A DNA stretch of 64,000 nucleotides from Paenibacillus sp. (GTDB lineage: Bacteria; Bacillota; Bacilli; Paenibacillales; Paenibacillaceae): contig JAILZT010000013.1 of assembly GCA_023512345.1 (NCBI GenBank), positions 94,171 to 158,170 of the forward strand, read 5' to 3'. Both the position numbers and the translations under genes were made by a program. Under the pieces are notes generated by a model. That model searched no databases. It was not told where the DNA came from and saw nothing but the letters and a program-made list of their open reading frames with translations. This document shows positions 8,930-16,415 of this stretch, piece after piece. Every line of letters starts with the position of its first letter. The first letter of the stretch is position 1.

Positions 8930-9113
8930 TAGAGGGATTTTCTCCCTCTTTTTCTACGTCTGGCACCCCTTTTGGGCAATTAGAGGGAATTTTGCCCGCT
9001 AATTTTGAGAATAGACCACTTTATGGCGGTTTGGGTGAGATTAGAGGGATATTTTCCCTCTAATCTCATAATAAAGGTGTTTTGGTCGGTATTAGAGGGC
9101 ATTTTTCCCTCTA
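8930..9113. repeat. Palindromic repeat array 1 (GAGGGA type, 4 units)
   Basis: Four 21-nt imperfect palindromes of the form TAGAGGGA-5 nt-TCCCTCTA start at 8930, 8981, 9042 and 9093, giving spacings of 51, 61 and 51 bp. Unit 2 has CCCGCTA as its right arm and is preceded by TTTGGGCAA, exactly as unit 2 of array 3. Spacer sequences are otherwise unrelated. The rest of 8923-9325 holds no gene I can support. Confidence 0.85.
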
Positions 9114-9325
9114 ATACGCCAAAGAACTGGTCCGCAACCCCGAATCGGCCACCTGTAGGAACAGTTGCCCCAAACCAGGTGGAACATCAGCGGAAAATTA
9201 CTCAATCATGATCCGTTAGAAAAAATCTAGGCTTATCAAGGGGTACCACCTAAGCAACCACATTCTTCAGACTGTGGTCCGAGCATTCAAGAGAAAAGTG
9301 ATTCCCCATAGAGGGAGATAGTTGT

Positions 9326-9715
9326 CTAATTCACAATTTTCAAATTTCTTTCCTCAAAGATTTCTTTGGCAACAAAAACGGCATTAAGAACTCTTGGAAA
9401 ACCAGTATAGGGAATGCAATGCATAATCGCTTCAATTACTTCATTGGGTGTAAGTCCTACATTGAGAGCTGCGTTGATATGCACGTTTAGCTGTGGCTCG
9501 CATCCGCCTTGTGTTGTAAGCGATGCGACCGTGATTAGCTGACGCTGTTTGAGATCAAGAACTTCCCTTGAATATATCTCTCCAAATGCGAATTCAACAA
9601 CGTACTTTCCCAAGTCGGGAGCAATGTCCTTCATTGACTCAATAACACGTTTTCCACCTTCACCGTCTATTTGCATTAGTTTTTCCCAACCACGTGTATA
9701 ACGTTCATTTGACAT
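9326..9715 (-). CDS. Carboxymuconolactone decarboxylase family protein
   Basis: The 129-residue protein is a complete CMD/AhpD-like domain: helix VVEFAFGEIYSREVLDLKQR, then QLITVASLTTQGGCEPQLNVHINAALNVGLTPNEVIEAIMHC and YTGFPRVLNAVFVAKEIF. The pattern resembles gamma-carboxymuconolactone decarboxylases (GxxxQLxxHIxxALxxGxTxxEIxE). It has no CxxC peroxidase pair, so an AhpD-type peroxidase role is unlikely; single cysteines sit in GGCEPQ and MHC. It is divergent from a MerR gene with a palindromic operator between them, so it is probably the MerR target, perhaps in detoxification. The substrate is unknown. Start ATG 9715 follows GAGGAGGA. Confidence 0.87.
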   Translation of the reverse strand: MSNERYTRGWEKLMQIDGEGGKRVIESMKDIAPDLGKYVVEFAFGEIYSREVLDLKQRQLITVASLTTQGGCEPQLNVHINAALNVGLTPNEVIEAIMHCIPYTGFPRVLNAVFVAKEIFEERNLKIVN

Positions 9716-9757
9716 ATTTTATTCCTCCTCTGTGTAACTTGATTTAAATGTTACACC

Positions 9758-9773
9758 TTAGAGTGCACTCTAA
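9758..9773. promoter_or_regulatory. MerR-type operator
   Basis: TTAGAGTGCACTCTAA is a perfect 16-bp palindrome lying midway between the divergent CMD and merR genes. Its form is close to operators of the MerR-family NmlR/AdhR group. On the minus strand it would lie within a long (about 19-20 bp) spacer between a CTTTAG -35 and CATTTA -10, the arrangement MerR proteins activate by twisting DNA. Confidence 0.75.
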
Positions 9774-9809
9774 AGAAAAGGCTTTTTTTGATGTGCTATA
9801 ATTATATTT

Positions 9810-10184
9810 ATGGAACCTAAATTTTTTACAATTCAACAAATCTCTGAAATGACAGGGCTTACTGCTCACACATTGCGCTATTACGAGAAAATCGGTTTGC
9901 TATACGGGGTCAATCGAGATACAAATGGGTATCGACAGTATTCAGAATCTGATATCTCGTGGATTTATTTTTTACTCCGACTGCGGGTGACAGGAATGAA
10001 AGTCAGCGATATGAAGCGATTTTCTGATCTGCGAAATCAAGGTGAAGCAACAATAAATGCAAGACGAAAGCTGTTGGAAACCCATCAAAGAAACGTTCTT
10101 ACTCAAATTAATGAACTGAAGAACAACCTGAAGATGATTGATGAAAAGATAGAATTATATAAAAGGATGGAGGGGCAAGATTAA
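9810..10184 (+). CDS. MerR family transcriptional regulator
   Basis: The 124-residue protein starts with a MerR winged helix-turn-helix (FTIQQISEMTGLTAHTLRYY, then EKIGLLYGVNRDTNGYRQYSESD, residues about 6-45) and ends with a coiled-coil dimerisation helix (RRKLLETHQRNVLTQINELK..., 86-120). There is no C-terminal effector domain or metal-binding cysteine, as in the YraB/AdhR-like aldehyde or thiol-stress regulators. TATAAT at 9797-9802 is only 7 bp before the ATG and no Shine-Dalgarno is visible, so the mRNA may be leaderless. It probably controls the divergent CMD gene through the operator at 9758-9773. Confidence 0.9.
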   Translation: MEPKFFTIQQISEMTGLTAHTLRYYEKIGLLYGVNRDTNGYRQYSESDISWIYFLLRLRVTGMKVSDMKRFSDLRNQGEATINARRKLLETHQRNVLTQINELKNNLKMIDEKIELYKRMEGQD

Positions 10185-10228
10185 CTTAGTCATTACGCTC
10201 CCTCGAAACGATAGCTCAATCTAAACGC

Positions 10229-10263
10229 GAAGGCAGCCGGCCAAAAGACCAGCTGTCTTTTCA
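10229..10263 (+). terminator. Probable terminator of merR
   Basis: AAGGCAGC pairs with GCTGTCTT (one G-U) around a 17-nt loop and is followed by TTTCACTG. It is a weak terminator by T-run, but correctly placed 45 bp after the merR stop. It belongs to the same hairpin type as 1937-1973. Confidence 0.5.
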
Positions 10264-10359
10264 CTGTTACTGGCAAGATACCATATTCAAATACAAACGA
10301 GGAATACAATCAATTCAGGTATAAAGTAAGGCGGGGTGTTGATGTCTTATAAAATTGAG

Positions 10360-10388
10360 TTGACACAAAAGTAATTAGGTGCCATACT
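10360..10388 (+). promoter_or_regulatory. marR promoter with embedded operator
   Basis: A perfect -35 TTGACA (10360-10365), 17-bp spacer and -10 CATACT (10383-10388) form a good sigma-A promoter. The spacer contains TAATTAGGTGCC, which recurs inverted as GGCACCTAATTA upstream of the next operon (11008-11019). A repressor bound there would block RNA polymerase, implying autoregulation by the MarR protein. Confidence 0.75.
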
Positions 10389-10394
10389 ACATCC

Positions 10395-10964
10395 ATGAAC
10401 AACAATAATAATAAAATAATGAATGACATTGACGCAATTCCCTCGTTAGTACAATCCCAGCGTCAGATAGATCGCTATAACCTAGACATAGACGCACAGG
10501 CAATACTCGTCGCGTCTAGACTAATGGCAGCGGGGGCAAAGCTTGGGACGGCCTCGGAGATTCATTTCTCTAGATTCGGTTTATCAACAGGTCGATATCG
10601 TTTATTGGCAGATCTTGAAGATAACGAAGGAGAAGAGTTGCCTTCGCAATTAGCGGAGAATCTAGGTGTTACACGTGCAACAGTGACAGGTCTTATCGAC
10701 ATTCTTGAACGAGATGGGCTAGTATCTCGGCGATCAAGCTCAGTCGATGGCCGTCAGAGATCGGTTGTTTTGACGGAAGAAGGAGCGAAGAAGCTTCGTG
10801 AAATGGCTCCTGAACATTTCGCTCGCCTGGAAGCAATGGTGGGCTTACTCAATATCGATGAGCGCAGCGTATTTCTCGACTTGCTAGGCCGAGTTACACA
10901 AGGCATCTCAGCACTTACGGGCGAATTAGGTCCGAAACCAGAGGGAACCATCAGTAATGAGTAG
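10395..10964 (+). CDS. MarR family transcriptional regulator
   Basis: The 189-residue protein has a MarR winged helix: LSTGRYRLLADLEDNEGEEL, recognition helix region LAENLGVTRATVTGLIDILE, wing DGLVSRRSSSVDGRQRSVVLTEEG (about 60-135), with dimerisation helices on both sides. The first ATG (10395) coincides with the expected transcription start of the promoter at 10360-10388 and no Shine-Dalgarno is visible, so translation may be leaderless; an in-frame ATG at 10419 is the alternative. Matching operators before this gene and before 11079 indicate it represses itself and the downstream membrane protein/NmrA operon. The inducer is unknown. Confidence 0.9.
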   Translation: MNNNNNKIMNDIDAIPSLVQSQRQIDRYNLDIDAQAILVASRLMAAGAKLGTASEIHFSRFGLSTGRYRLLADLEDNEGEELPSQLAENLGVTRATVTGLIDILERDGLVSRRSSSVDGRQRSVVLTEEGAKKLREMAPEHFARLEAMVGLLNIDERSVFLDLLGRVTQGISALTGELGPKPEGTISNE

Positions 10965-10968
10965 AATG

Positions 10969-10992
10969 GGCTAGTTAAGCTAGCCTATTTTT
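10969..10992 (+). terminator. Terminator after marR
   Basis: GGCTAG (10969-10974) and CTAGCC (10980-10985) form a hairpin with a 5-nt loop, followed by TATTTTTATT. It separates marR from its probable target operon. Confidence 0.75.
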
Positions 10993-11004
10993 ATTCTTAT
11001 ATAG

Positions 11005-11019
11005 TTAGGCACCTAATTA
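11005..11019 (+). promoter_or_regulatory. Second MarR operator
   Basis: TTAGGCACCTAATTA is the reverse complement of the site in the marR promoter spacer (10371-10384), with a TTAGGYRCCTAA near-palindromic core. It lies 60 bp before the 11079 gene, which suggests that operon is the MarR regulon. Confidence 0.72.
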
Positions 11020-11078
11020 TATCTCACTGAAAGCACTCGTTGAACTATTTCAAAGAAGAAGGGAGCGACTAAAAGAAC

Positions 11079-11582
11079 ATGATGAAATATTCGAATCAGA
11101 CAGATGATGTTTACGGCACGAAGGCTGCTGGTTCCAAGAAAAAGACTTTTGTACTATGGCGTGAAGTTGTAATGGCTTATGCTGCTCCTGCCATCATGGC
11201 AGGTATTGGAGGGTTGGTTACTGCCGATAGAGGTCTTCAAATAGGAGCATTGACCACAATTGGCGGTGCATCGGCCTTGATGGCCCTGTTGATTGGACTT
11301 TTGTTGTGCAGCCGAGTAGGGCATATGCGATGGGTCATCGGTGCACCTCACTTGGTTGTGGTAGGGGTGTTCGCAGTGGCCGGGTCTTCGTTTGGCCTAT
11401 ATGCCGCATGGGTGACATCTCTTTTACTAGAAAATATGATTCTGAGCAATCACTTGGCCTGGCTCGGGCGTATCTGGATCGATTTTCCGTTGTCTGGATT
11501 CATAGCAAGTACGATAGTGACATGGCGGTGGTGTCTTGCCGTTACAACTAATTATTCATCCAAAAGGAGAAGAAAAAAATGA
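11079..11582 (+). CDS. Four-helix integral membrane protein, unknown function
   Basis: I do not recognise this 167-residue protein. After a polar N-terminus with GSKKKTF it has about four hydrophobic segments: VVMAYAAPAIMAGIGGLV, TIGGASALMALLIGLLLC, VIGAPHLVVVGVFAVAG...YAAWVTSLLL, and WIDFPLSGFIASTIVTW. It ends in a basic tail SSKRRRKK, so the C-terminus is probably cytoplasmic. Its stop overlaps the start of the NmrA-like gene (ATGA), so the two are translationally coupled and share the MarR operator at 11005-11019. Such small membrane proteins sometimes accompany redox enzymes, but nothing in the sequence proves a function. Confidence 0.7.
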   Translation: MMKYSNQTDDVYGTKAAGSKKKTFVLWREVVMAYAAPAIMAGIGGLVTADRGLQIGALTTIGGASALMALLIGLLLCSRVGHMRWVIGAPHLVVVGVFAVAGSSFGLYAAWVTSLLLENMILSNHLAWLGRIWIDFPLSGFIASTIVTWRWCLAVTTNYSSKRRRKK

Positions 11583-12445
11583 TAGTTATTATGGGAGCAA
11601 CAGGTACGATAGGCAGTGCGCTTTTGGAACGTTTGGTTGATCTTGGCGTACCCGCCAGGGCTTTGAGCAGAGAACCAGAGAAGTTGCGTGATCAGATCGG
11701 AGAAAAAGGCCGTTCGATTATAGAGGTCGCATTGGCGGATGCTTCCGACCCCGAATCGCTGCGACGTGCGTTTGCAGGTGCCAGCCAACTCTTCCTTGCC
11801 ATGTCCAACAGTCCAAGACAAATCGAATTGGAAACTTCAATCATTCAGATTGCCGCTGAATCTGAAATCAAACACATCGTAAAAATATCCAGCCCTGCCT
11901 TTGAGCAGAGTTCTCCAGTGGCAGTGGCTGGCTGGCATCAAGAAATCGAGAAAACACTGAGAGAATCAGGTCTCACCTATACCGTGCTGCGTCCTTATGC
12001 GTTCATGCAGAACCTATTGCGCCTTGCACCAACGATCTCAACCCAAAATGTTTTCTTCGGTTCCATAGGCGATTCACCGTGTAACTTCATTGACTGTCGC
12101 GATATCGCTGATGTTGCAGCAGAAGTTCTGACCAACCGCGAGGTATCTGGCCAAATATATACGCTTACTGGTTCGGAGGTTTTCAGTTATCCCCAGATCG
12201 CGAGTCAACTATCCGCCTTGCTTAATCGGCCGATAAGCTACATCAACATGGAACCCCAAGTACTACTCCGCAATCTTATGGAGATCGGGCAAATGCCTCC
12301 TTGGCTCGCGAACCACGTTGTGGAGATTCAAACCATGTCAACGTTGGTACCAGAAATTCCAAATGACACTGTGAAGCGCTTGCTCGGCAGAGAGCCACGC
12401 AAGTTAGACGCCTTTCTGCATGAGTGTGTAGAAAATTTCAGGTAG
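11579..12445 (+). CDS. NmrA-like NAD(P)-binding oxidoreductase
   Basis: An atypical short-chain dehydrogenase of 288 residues. The N-terminus MIVIMGATGTIGSALLERL carries the GxxGxxG dinucleotide-binding turn; SREPEKLRDQ follows the second strand as in NmrA/YtfG (QorB) proteins. The catalytic Tyr-x3-Lys of classical SDRs is replaced by a KISSPAFEQSSP...WHQEIEKTLRESGLTYTVLRP region typical of the NmrA group. Members bind NAD(P) and act as redox sensors or quinone/azo reductases. It overlaps the preceding membrane protein gene by 4 bp and is under the same MarR control. Confidence 0.88.
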   Translation: MIVIMGATGTIGSALLERLVDLGVPARALSREPEKLRDQIGEKGRSIIEVALADASDPESLRRAFAGASQLFLAMSNSPRQIELETSIIQIAAESEIKHIVKISSPAFEQSSPVAVAGWHQEIEKTLRESGLTYTVLRPYAFMQNLLRLAPTISTQNVFFGSIGDSPCNFIDCRDIADVAAEVLTNREVSGQIYTLTGSEVFSYPQIASQLSALLNRPISYINMEPQVLLRNLMEIGQMPPWLANHVVEIQTMSTLVPEIPNDTVKRLLGREPRKLDAFLHECVENFR

Positions 12446-12486
12446 GCGGAGTCCAGCTAACGGGAACCGATAGTTGATAACAGAAT

Positions 12487-12524
12487 GGAGCAGTTTTGCC
12501 GGTTGGCATCTGCTCCTTTTTTCG
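12487..12524 (+). terminator. Terminator of the MarR-controlled operon
   Basis: GGAGCAG (12487-12493) and CTGCTCC (12510-12516) are separated by a 16-nt loop and followed by TTTTTTCG. It sits 42 bp after the NmrA-like stop codon. Confidence 0.85.
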
Positions 12525-12653
12525 TTAAGTTAACGGGCAAATAGGGATTACAGTTGGTTGCTTATGTTGGATTATTTGGAAGTAATTAAATGATTTTTTA
12601 CCAACATATGGTATAGTTATTTATAAACTAGAGTTCAAAAGGAGGGTGAAGTT

Positions 12654-13634
12654 TTGAGTTTATTTCCTGTTGCCTATTCACTCTTGTCAAAGCAAGCATT
12701 AATATCGCATATTAAAGACAATTATGAAGTTCAAGAACCTATTCATTTAAAATACTTCCTTAAAGGTATGAACGATACATATATTTTAGAGACTGGGTCA
12801 AGTAAATATATTTTTAGAGTCTATCGTGCTGATAGAAGAAATAAATCGGAGATTTCTTTTGAATTAGATTTATTAAATTACCTTAACGAGAATAATGTAA
12901 GCGTATCAATACCGATTTCAAAAAAAGATGGGACCCTCGTAAACGAGTTTCTTGTCGCTGAGGGTGTGAAGTATGGGGTTATGTTTAGTTTTGCAGAAGG
13001 TAATGAAAAGCCTATTCATGCCGTAGAAGATAGTTATTTGTTTGGAAAATCCGTTGCTCAAATTCACAAAGCTACTGAAAATTTTAGAAGTGAACACATA
13101 AGAGATAATCTTAATTTGGAATATTTAATTGAAAGACCGCTTAATATTATCAAATTGCATATGGAACATCGTCAAGAGGATTACAATTTAATTTGTGAAC
13201 GAATCTTAGGATTAAAGCAACAGTTAGTGATGAAGATAGAAGAAGGCTTAGATTGGGGTGTTTGTCATGGCGACTTGCATGGTAACACAAATGTAGCATT
13301 TGCGGACAATGGGAAATTGACACATTATGATTTCGATATTTCTGGTTATGGGTGGAGAGCTTATGATATCGCAGAGTTTAGATTGGCGAGAGAAATTCAT
13401 AGTGGTCATAACAAGGATGAAGTTGAAAGGCTTTGGGATGCTTTTCTAAACGGATATAGGGAAGTAAGAGATCTTAGTGAAAATGATGTTGAGGTGGTTT
13501 CTATATTCGTTACCCTCAGACAACTGTGGCTCTTTGGCTTATGTTTTAGTGAATCAGAGCAAATAGGCGTTGCTGACTTCGATGATGCATTTATTGACAG
13601 TAAGGTGGAGTATTTCAGGAAAGTAATGTTTTGA
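12654..13634 (+). CDS. Aminoglycoside phosphotransferase-fold kinase
   Basis: A 326-residue APH/choline-kinase-fold protein. The N-lobe has KYIFRVYRADRRNKSEISFEL (the KY-F-R-Y/V nucleotide-binding segment). The catalytic loop is VCHGDLHGNTNVAF (HGDxHxxN, residues about 204-217), followed by the DFD-type metal motif THYDFDISGYGWRAYDIAEF. The arrangement fits the family around SrkA/YihE and homoserine kinase II rather than a true resistance enzyme, so the substrate (small alcohol, amino acid or protein Ser/Thr) is open. The TTG start at 12654 follows AAAGGAGGGTG. It is monocistronic. Confidence 0.85.
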   Translation: MSLFPVAYSLLSKQALISHIKDNYEVQEPIHLKYFLKGMNDTYILETGSSKYIFRVYRADRRNKSEISFELDLLNYLNENNVSVSIPISKKDGTLVNEFLVAEGVKYGVMFSFAEGNEKPIHAVEDSYLFGKSVAQIHKATENFRSEHIRDNLNLEYLIERPLNIIKLHMEHRQEDYNLICERILGLKQQLVMKIEEGLDWGVCHGDLHGNTNVAFADNGKLTHYDFDISGYGWRAYDIAEFRLAREIHSGHNKDEVERLWDAFLNGYREVRDLSENDVEVVSIFVTLRQLWLFGLCFSESEQIGVADFDDAFIDSKVEYFRKVMF

Positions 13635-13712
13635 TCTAAACTGTATAATTATTCCATACGCACAACGAGGAACTATAGTTCAAAAACGATAATTGAAGGT
13701 GGACATGTCATT

Positions 13713-14461
13713 ATGGAGAATTATGCGAATGTAATGGGAGTTCAGTTTCCCAAAATCACATTAGATCGTACCGTAGATATTCTTAGTAATGTTATTGAAC
13801 AGGATCGTTCGGAACTCTTTCATGTTATTACCGTCAATCCAGAAATCACTATGGCATGTCAAAAGGACAAGTCTCTACGTTCTATAATAGATGAAGCTGG
13901 TCTTATTACAGCTGATGGTATTGGGATTGTAATGGTGTCTCGTTTAAGGGGTGGCAATCTTCCTGAAAGAGTTACTGGTTATGATACGTTATTAAGGCTG
14001 CTCGAATCAGGCAACAAAAAGAAATGGTCATTTTATTTTCTGGGAGCAGACCCGAATACTAACCAAAAAGTAAGTGAGGTTATTCGTGAAAAGTATCCTG
14101 ACCTTTTAATATTAGGTAATTAGGTAAGCATCATGGCTTTTTTAAACAAAATGAAGAAGATAGGATAGTCAAAGAAATTGGTTCCTTAAAACCTGATATC
14201 TTGGTTGTTGCACTTGGAGCTCCCTTTGCAGAGAGATGGATTTATAAATATAGATCGGAGCTTAATGCTAAAATTGCAATTGGAGTTGGCGGAAGTCTTG
14301 ATGTAATTGCTGGAAAAGTAAAGGAAACTCCTGAAAGTTGGAAGAGGCTAAACGTAGAATGGCTGTATAGGTTGATTCGACAACCGTCAAGATGGAAACG
14401 ACAGCTTATATTACCTCGATTTGCCATAAGGGCATTATTATTTAGGGAAGAATTGAGGTAA
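13713..14461 (+). pseudogene. tagA: WecG/TagA-family glycosyltransferase, frameshifted
   Basis: The first part (13713-14123) reads MGVQFPKITLDRTVDILSN..., TVNPEITMACQKD, LITADGIGIVMVSRL and ...YPDLLILGN, then stops. The second part resumes in another frame: KHHGFFKQNEEDRIVKEIGS..., VVALGAPFAERWIYK, GVGGSLDVIAGKV and PEWxYR-like VEWLYRLIRQPSRW. Together they make a normal-length (about 245 residue) TagA/WecG/CpsF transferase, which adds ManNAc(A) to undecaprenyl-PP-GlcNAc in wall teichoic acid or polysaccharide synthesis. The break is a perfect 8-bp tandem duplication TTAGGTAA-TTAGGTAA (14112-14127). Deleting one copy restores LLILGKHHGFF. It could be a slip-reversible (phase-variable) break. 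Confidence 0.9.
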
Positions 14462-14466
14462 TCCAA

Positions 14467-15390
14467 GTGAATACTGATTACATGGTTCGTATTCAAGCTG
14501 TTCTTGATTTTATCGAGGAAAACATAGATCAAGAGATGAATCTAGAAATGCTTGCTGAGACTTCTAATTTTTCTAAGTATCATTTTTCTAGGGTTTTCTC
14601 TGCAATCATAAATCAACCTCCAATGACCTATCTAACGGAAAGACGTCTACACCACGCGGTTACCTATCTTAAAACAACAAATAAAACCATGCTGGATATC
14701 TCATCTTTATGCGGTTTTAGTTCCATTTCAAGTTTTAATTCATCGTTTAGAAAGCTATTTAAGACAACCCCAAGCGGGATGAGAAGATCAATGCTAGAAC
14801 ATAGCAACAAACAGTTAATGTCTGGCAATAATCAGGAAGAATTGTCTCCTTCTACAAATTATTATATGGGTATCAACACCAATAATAATTTTTTAAGGAG
14901 AGTATGGGATATGAACATTGAGGTAAAAGAACTTCCAAGTTATCAGGTGGCATTCGTAAGGCATGTTGGCAGCTATCTTGAAACGTATAAGGCATGGGGA
15001 ACACTCAGCAAGTGGGTCGAGAAAAACACTTTTCCGCCAACGGAATATTTTATCGGTATCTCTTTAGATGACCCAAGCGTGACCGACGAATACTCTTGCA
15101 GGTATGATGCTTGCATAACTATTCCAAAAGAATTTTCAATAGAAAGTGATACAAGCATAGAGTTCAAAACTTTGCCTGGTGGTCTTTATGCCCTATACAA
15201 GTTTTATGATACGATCGACAAATTCGCTATTGCTTATCAGTGCGTGTACGGTCAATGGTTGCCTAACAGTGATTATGAGCCGGATGATAGACATGCGCTC
15301 GAGTTTTGTATGAATGATCCATATACTGACCCTGAAGGCAAAGTAAAAGTTGATCTTTACATTCCTATAAAGAGTATTGCTGGTCTTTAA
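14467..15390 (+). CDS. AraC family regulator with GyrI-like effector domain
   Basis: A 307-residue protein. The N-terminal AraC double helix-turn-helix (about 5-105) includes LEMLAETSNFSKYHFSRVFS and MLDISSLCGFSSISSFNSSF, then RKLFKTTPSGMRR. A linker leads to a GyrI-like small-molecule-binding domain (about 150-305) with KELPSYQVAFVRHVGSY, GISLDDPSVTDEYSCRYDAC, LPGGLYALYKF and a final DPEGKVKVDLYIPI. This AraC-plus-GyrI (Rob/BmrR-type) architecture usually senses lipophilic drugs. GTG start at 14467, 5 bp after the tagA stop, with GAGGT before it. Confidence 0.92.
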   Translation: MNTDYMVRIQAVLDFIEENIDQEMNLEMLAETSNFSKYHFSRVFSAIINQPPMTYLTERRLHHAVTYLKTTNKTMLDISSLCGFSSISSFNSSFRKLFKTTPSGMRRSMLEHSNKQLMSGNNQEELSPSTNYYMGINTNNNFLRRVWDMNIEVKELPSYQVAFVRHVGSYLETYKAWGTLSKWVEKNTFPPTEYFIGISLDDPSVTDEYSCRYDACITIPKEFSIESDTSIEFKTLPGGLYALYKFYDTIDKFAIAYQCVYGQWLPNSDYEPDDRHALEFCMNDPYTDPEGKVKVDLYIPIKSIAGL

Positions 15391-15398
15391 AACAATAA

Positions 15399-16211
15399 CT
15401 ATAGTTTTCTTGCTTTGAATACAAAAGTTACTGGAAGTATCTTAGCTTTTTTTGCAAAATCACTATTATCGTCCCGCGATTGCATTATTTCATCATCTGA
15501 CTGCTCAACCATTTGCTCAATTACAAATCCCGCTTTTGAGAGCGCATTTACATAGGTTGATAGATTACGGTCCGATAATGTTAGCGTACCTTCATCAAGT
15601 GATACCGAGTACCATGATTCATCGAAATAACTCTTTTTAAAAGTAAGCATATTATTTTCTGCAACAACACATTTATGTATAGGATGAGACCAACTGAAAA
15701 TAAATACACCGTCTTTTTTTAGGTAAGAAGCGATCCGGCAAAAAGTACCCTCAAGGTCGGTAGTCCAGCCTATGGCATAAATCGAATACACGAAGTCAAA
15801 ATAATTCTCCGGTATACCACATTCCTCTTCCATGGGAGAACAGAACAATTTTGCTGAGAGACCGTATGACGTCAAATGCTGGGTTGTCTTTTCAATTTGT
15901 TTTTCTGATATATCCATACCCCATAATTCAGATGCGTTGCGCTCCCCCAGATACTGCAAGGAGTGACCACTTCCACAGCCTATTTCCAGCATCTTTTTCC
16001 CTGAGATATCGCCAAAAAGCTGGCATTTTTCTTCTGAGACAAATGCTCCATAGAGAGGAAGCGCGGTTGCTCCTAAGATTTCATTTCCTTTTGTATCCCA
16101 AAAGATACTGTTAGTTTTATGTATAGAATCCTTGTCCATCTCGACCGAGATAGCGCTGCCAACCTCGCCTGCGCCTATAATATTTGTTCTATATACAGAA
16201 TTCTTGTCCAT
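15399..16211 (-). CDS. Class I SAM-dependent methyltransferase
   Basis: The 270-residue protein has SAM motif I MLEIGCGSGHSLQYLG, motif II ELWGMDISEKQIE and motif IV/post I NYFDFVYSIYAIGWTTD, matching small-molecule methyltransferases of Methyltransf_11/25 type. The substrate is unknown. The N-terminus is unusual: MDKNSVYRTN (residues 1-10) is repeated as MDKDSIHKTN (25-34), and the DNA is similarly repeated, so the original start was probably the second Met (16139) and a duplication added 24 residues. The ribosome-binding site (AGAGGGATGG) is in front of the first Met only. Confidence 0.88.
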   Translation of the reverse strand: MDKNSVYRTNIIGAGEVGSAISVEMDKDSIHKTNSIFWDTKGNEILGATALPLYGAFVSEEKCQLFGDISGKKMLEIGCGSGHSLQYLGERNASELWGMDISEKQIEKTTQHLTSYGLSAKLFCSPMEEECGIPENYFDFVYSIYAIGWTTDLEGTFCRIASYLKKDGVFIFSWSHPIHKCVVAENNMLTFKKSYFDESWYSVSLDEGTLTLSDRNLSTYVNALSKAGFVIEQMVEQSDDEIMQSRDDNSDFAKKAKILPVTFVFKARKL

Positions 16212-16348
16212 ACCGATACCATCCCTCTCTGCTAATTTTCCATAGAAGAATATACCATTTTTCTGTGAACATTCACACCCAAAATATGGTATATTTTATC
16301 CAATTATAACTACCTTACGTCAAGAGCAGGATCTAGTATTTATATATG

Positions 16349-16376
16349 TTGATAATTTTTTCCAGTGTAGTATAAT
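16349..16376 (+). promoter_or_regulatory. Promoter of the 16416 methyltransferase
   Basis: TTGATA (16349-16354), a 16-bp spacer and a perfect TATAAT (16371-16376) lie 40 bp before the ATG at 16416, which itself has a TAGGAGG ribosome-binding site. Confidence 0.75.
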
Positions 16377-16415
16377 AGGCAAGCACTAAATACCATATTT
16401 ATCTAGGAGGCGTAT

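Noticed and set aside
9810..10964. Resistance island with mobile genes
   Set aside because: Regulators and redox genes cluster here, but no transposase, integrase or IS ends were found anywhere in the window.
12654..13634. True aminoglycoside resistance gene
   Set aside because: APH fold is clear, but closer in layout to SrkA/homoserine kinase-like proteins; no resistance-specific motif seen.
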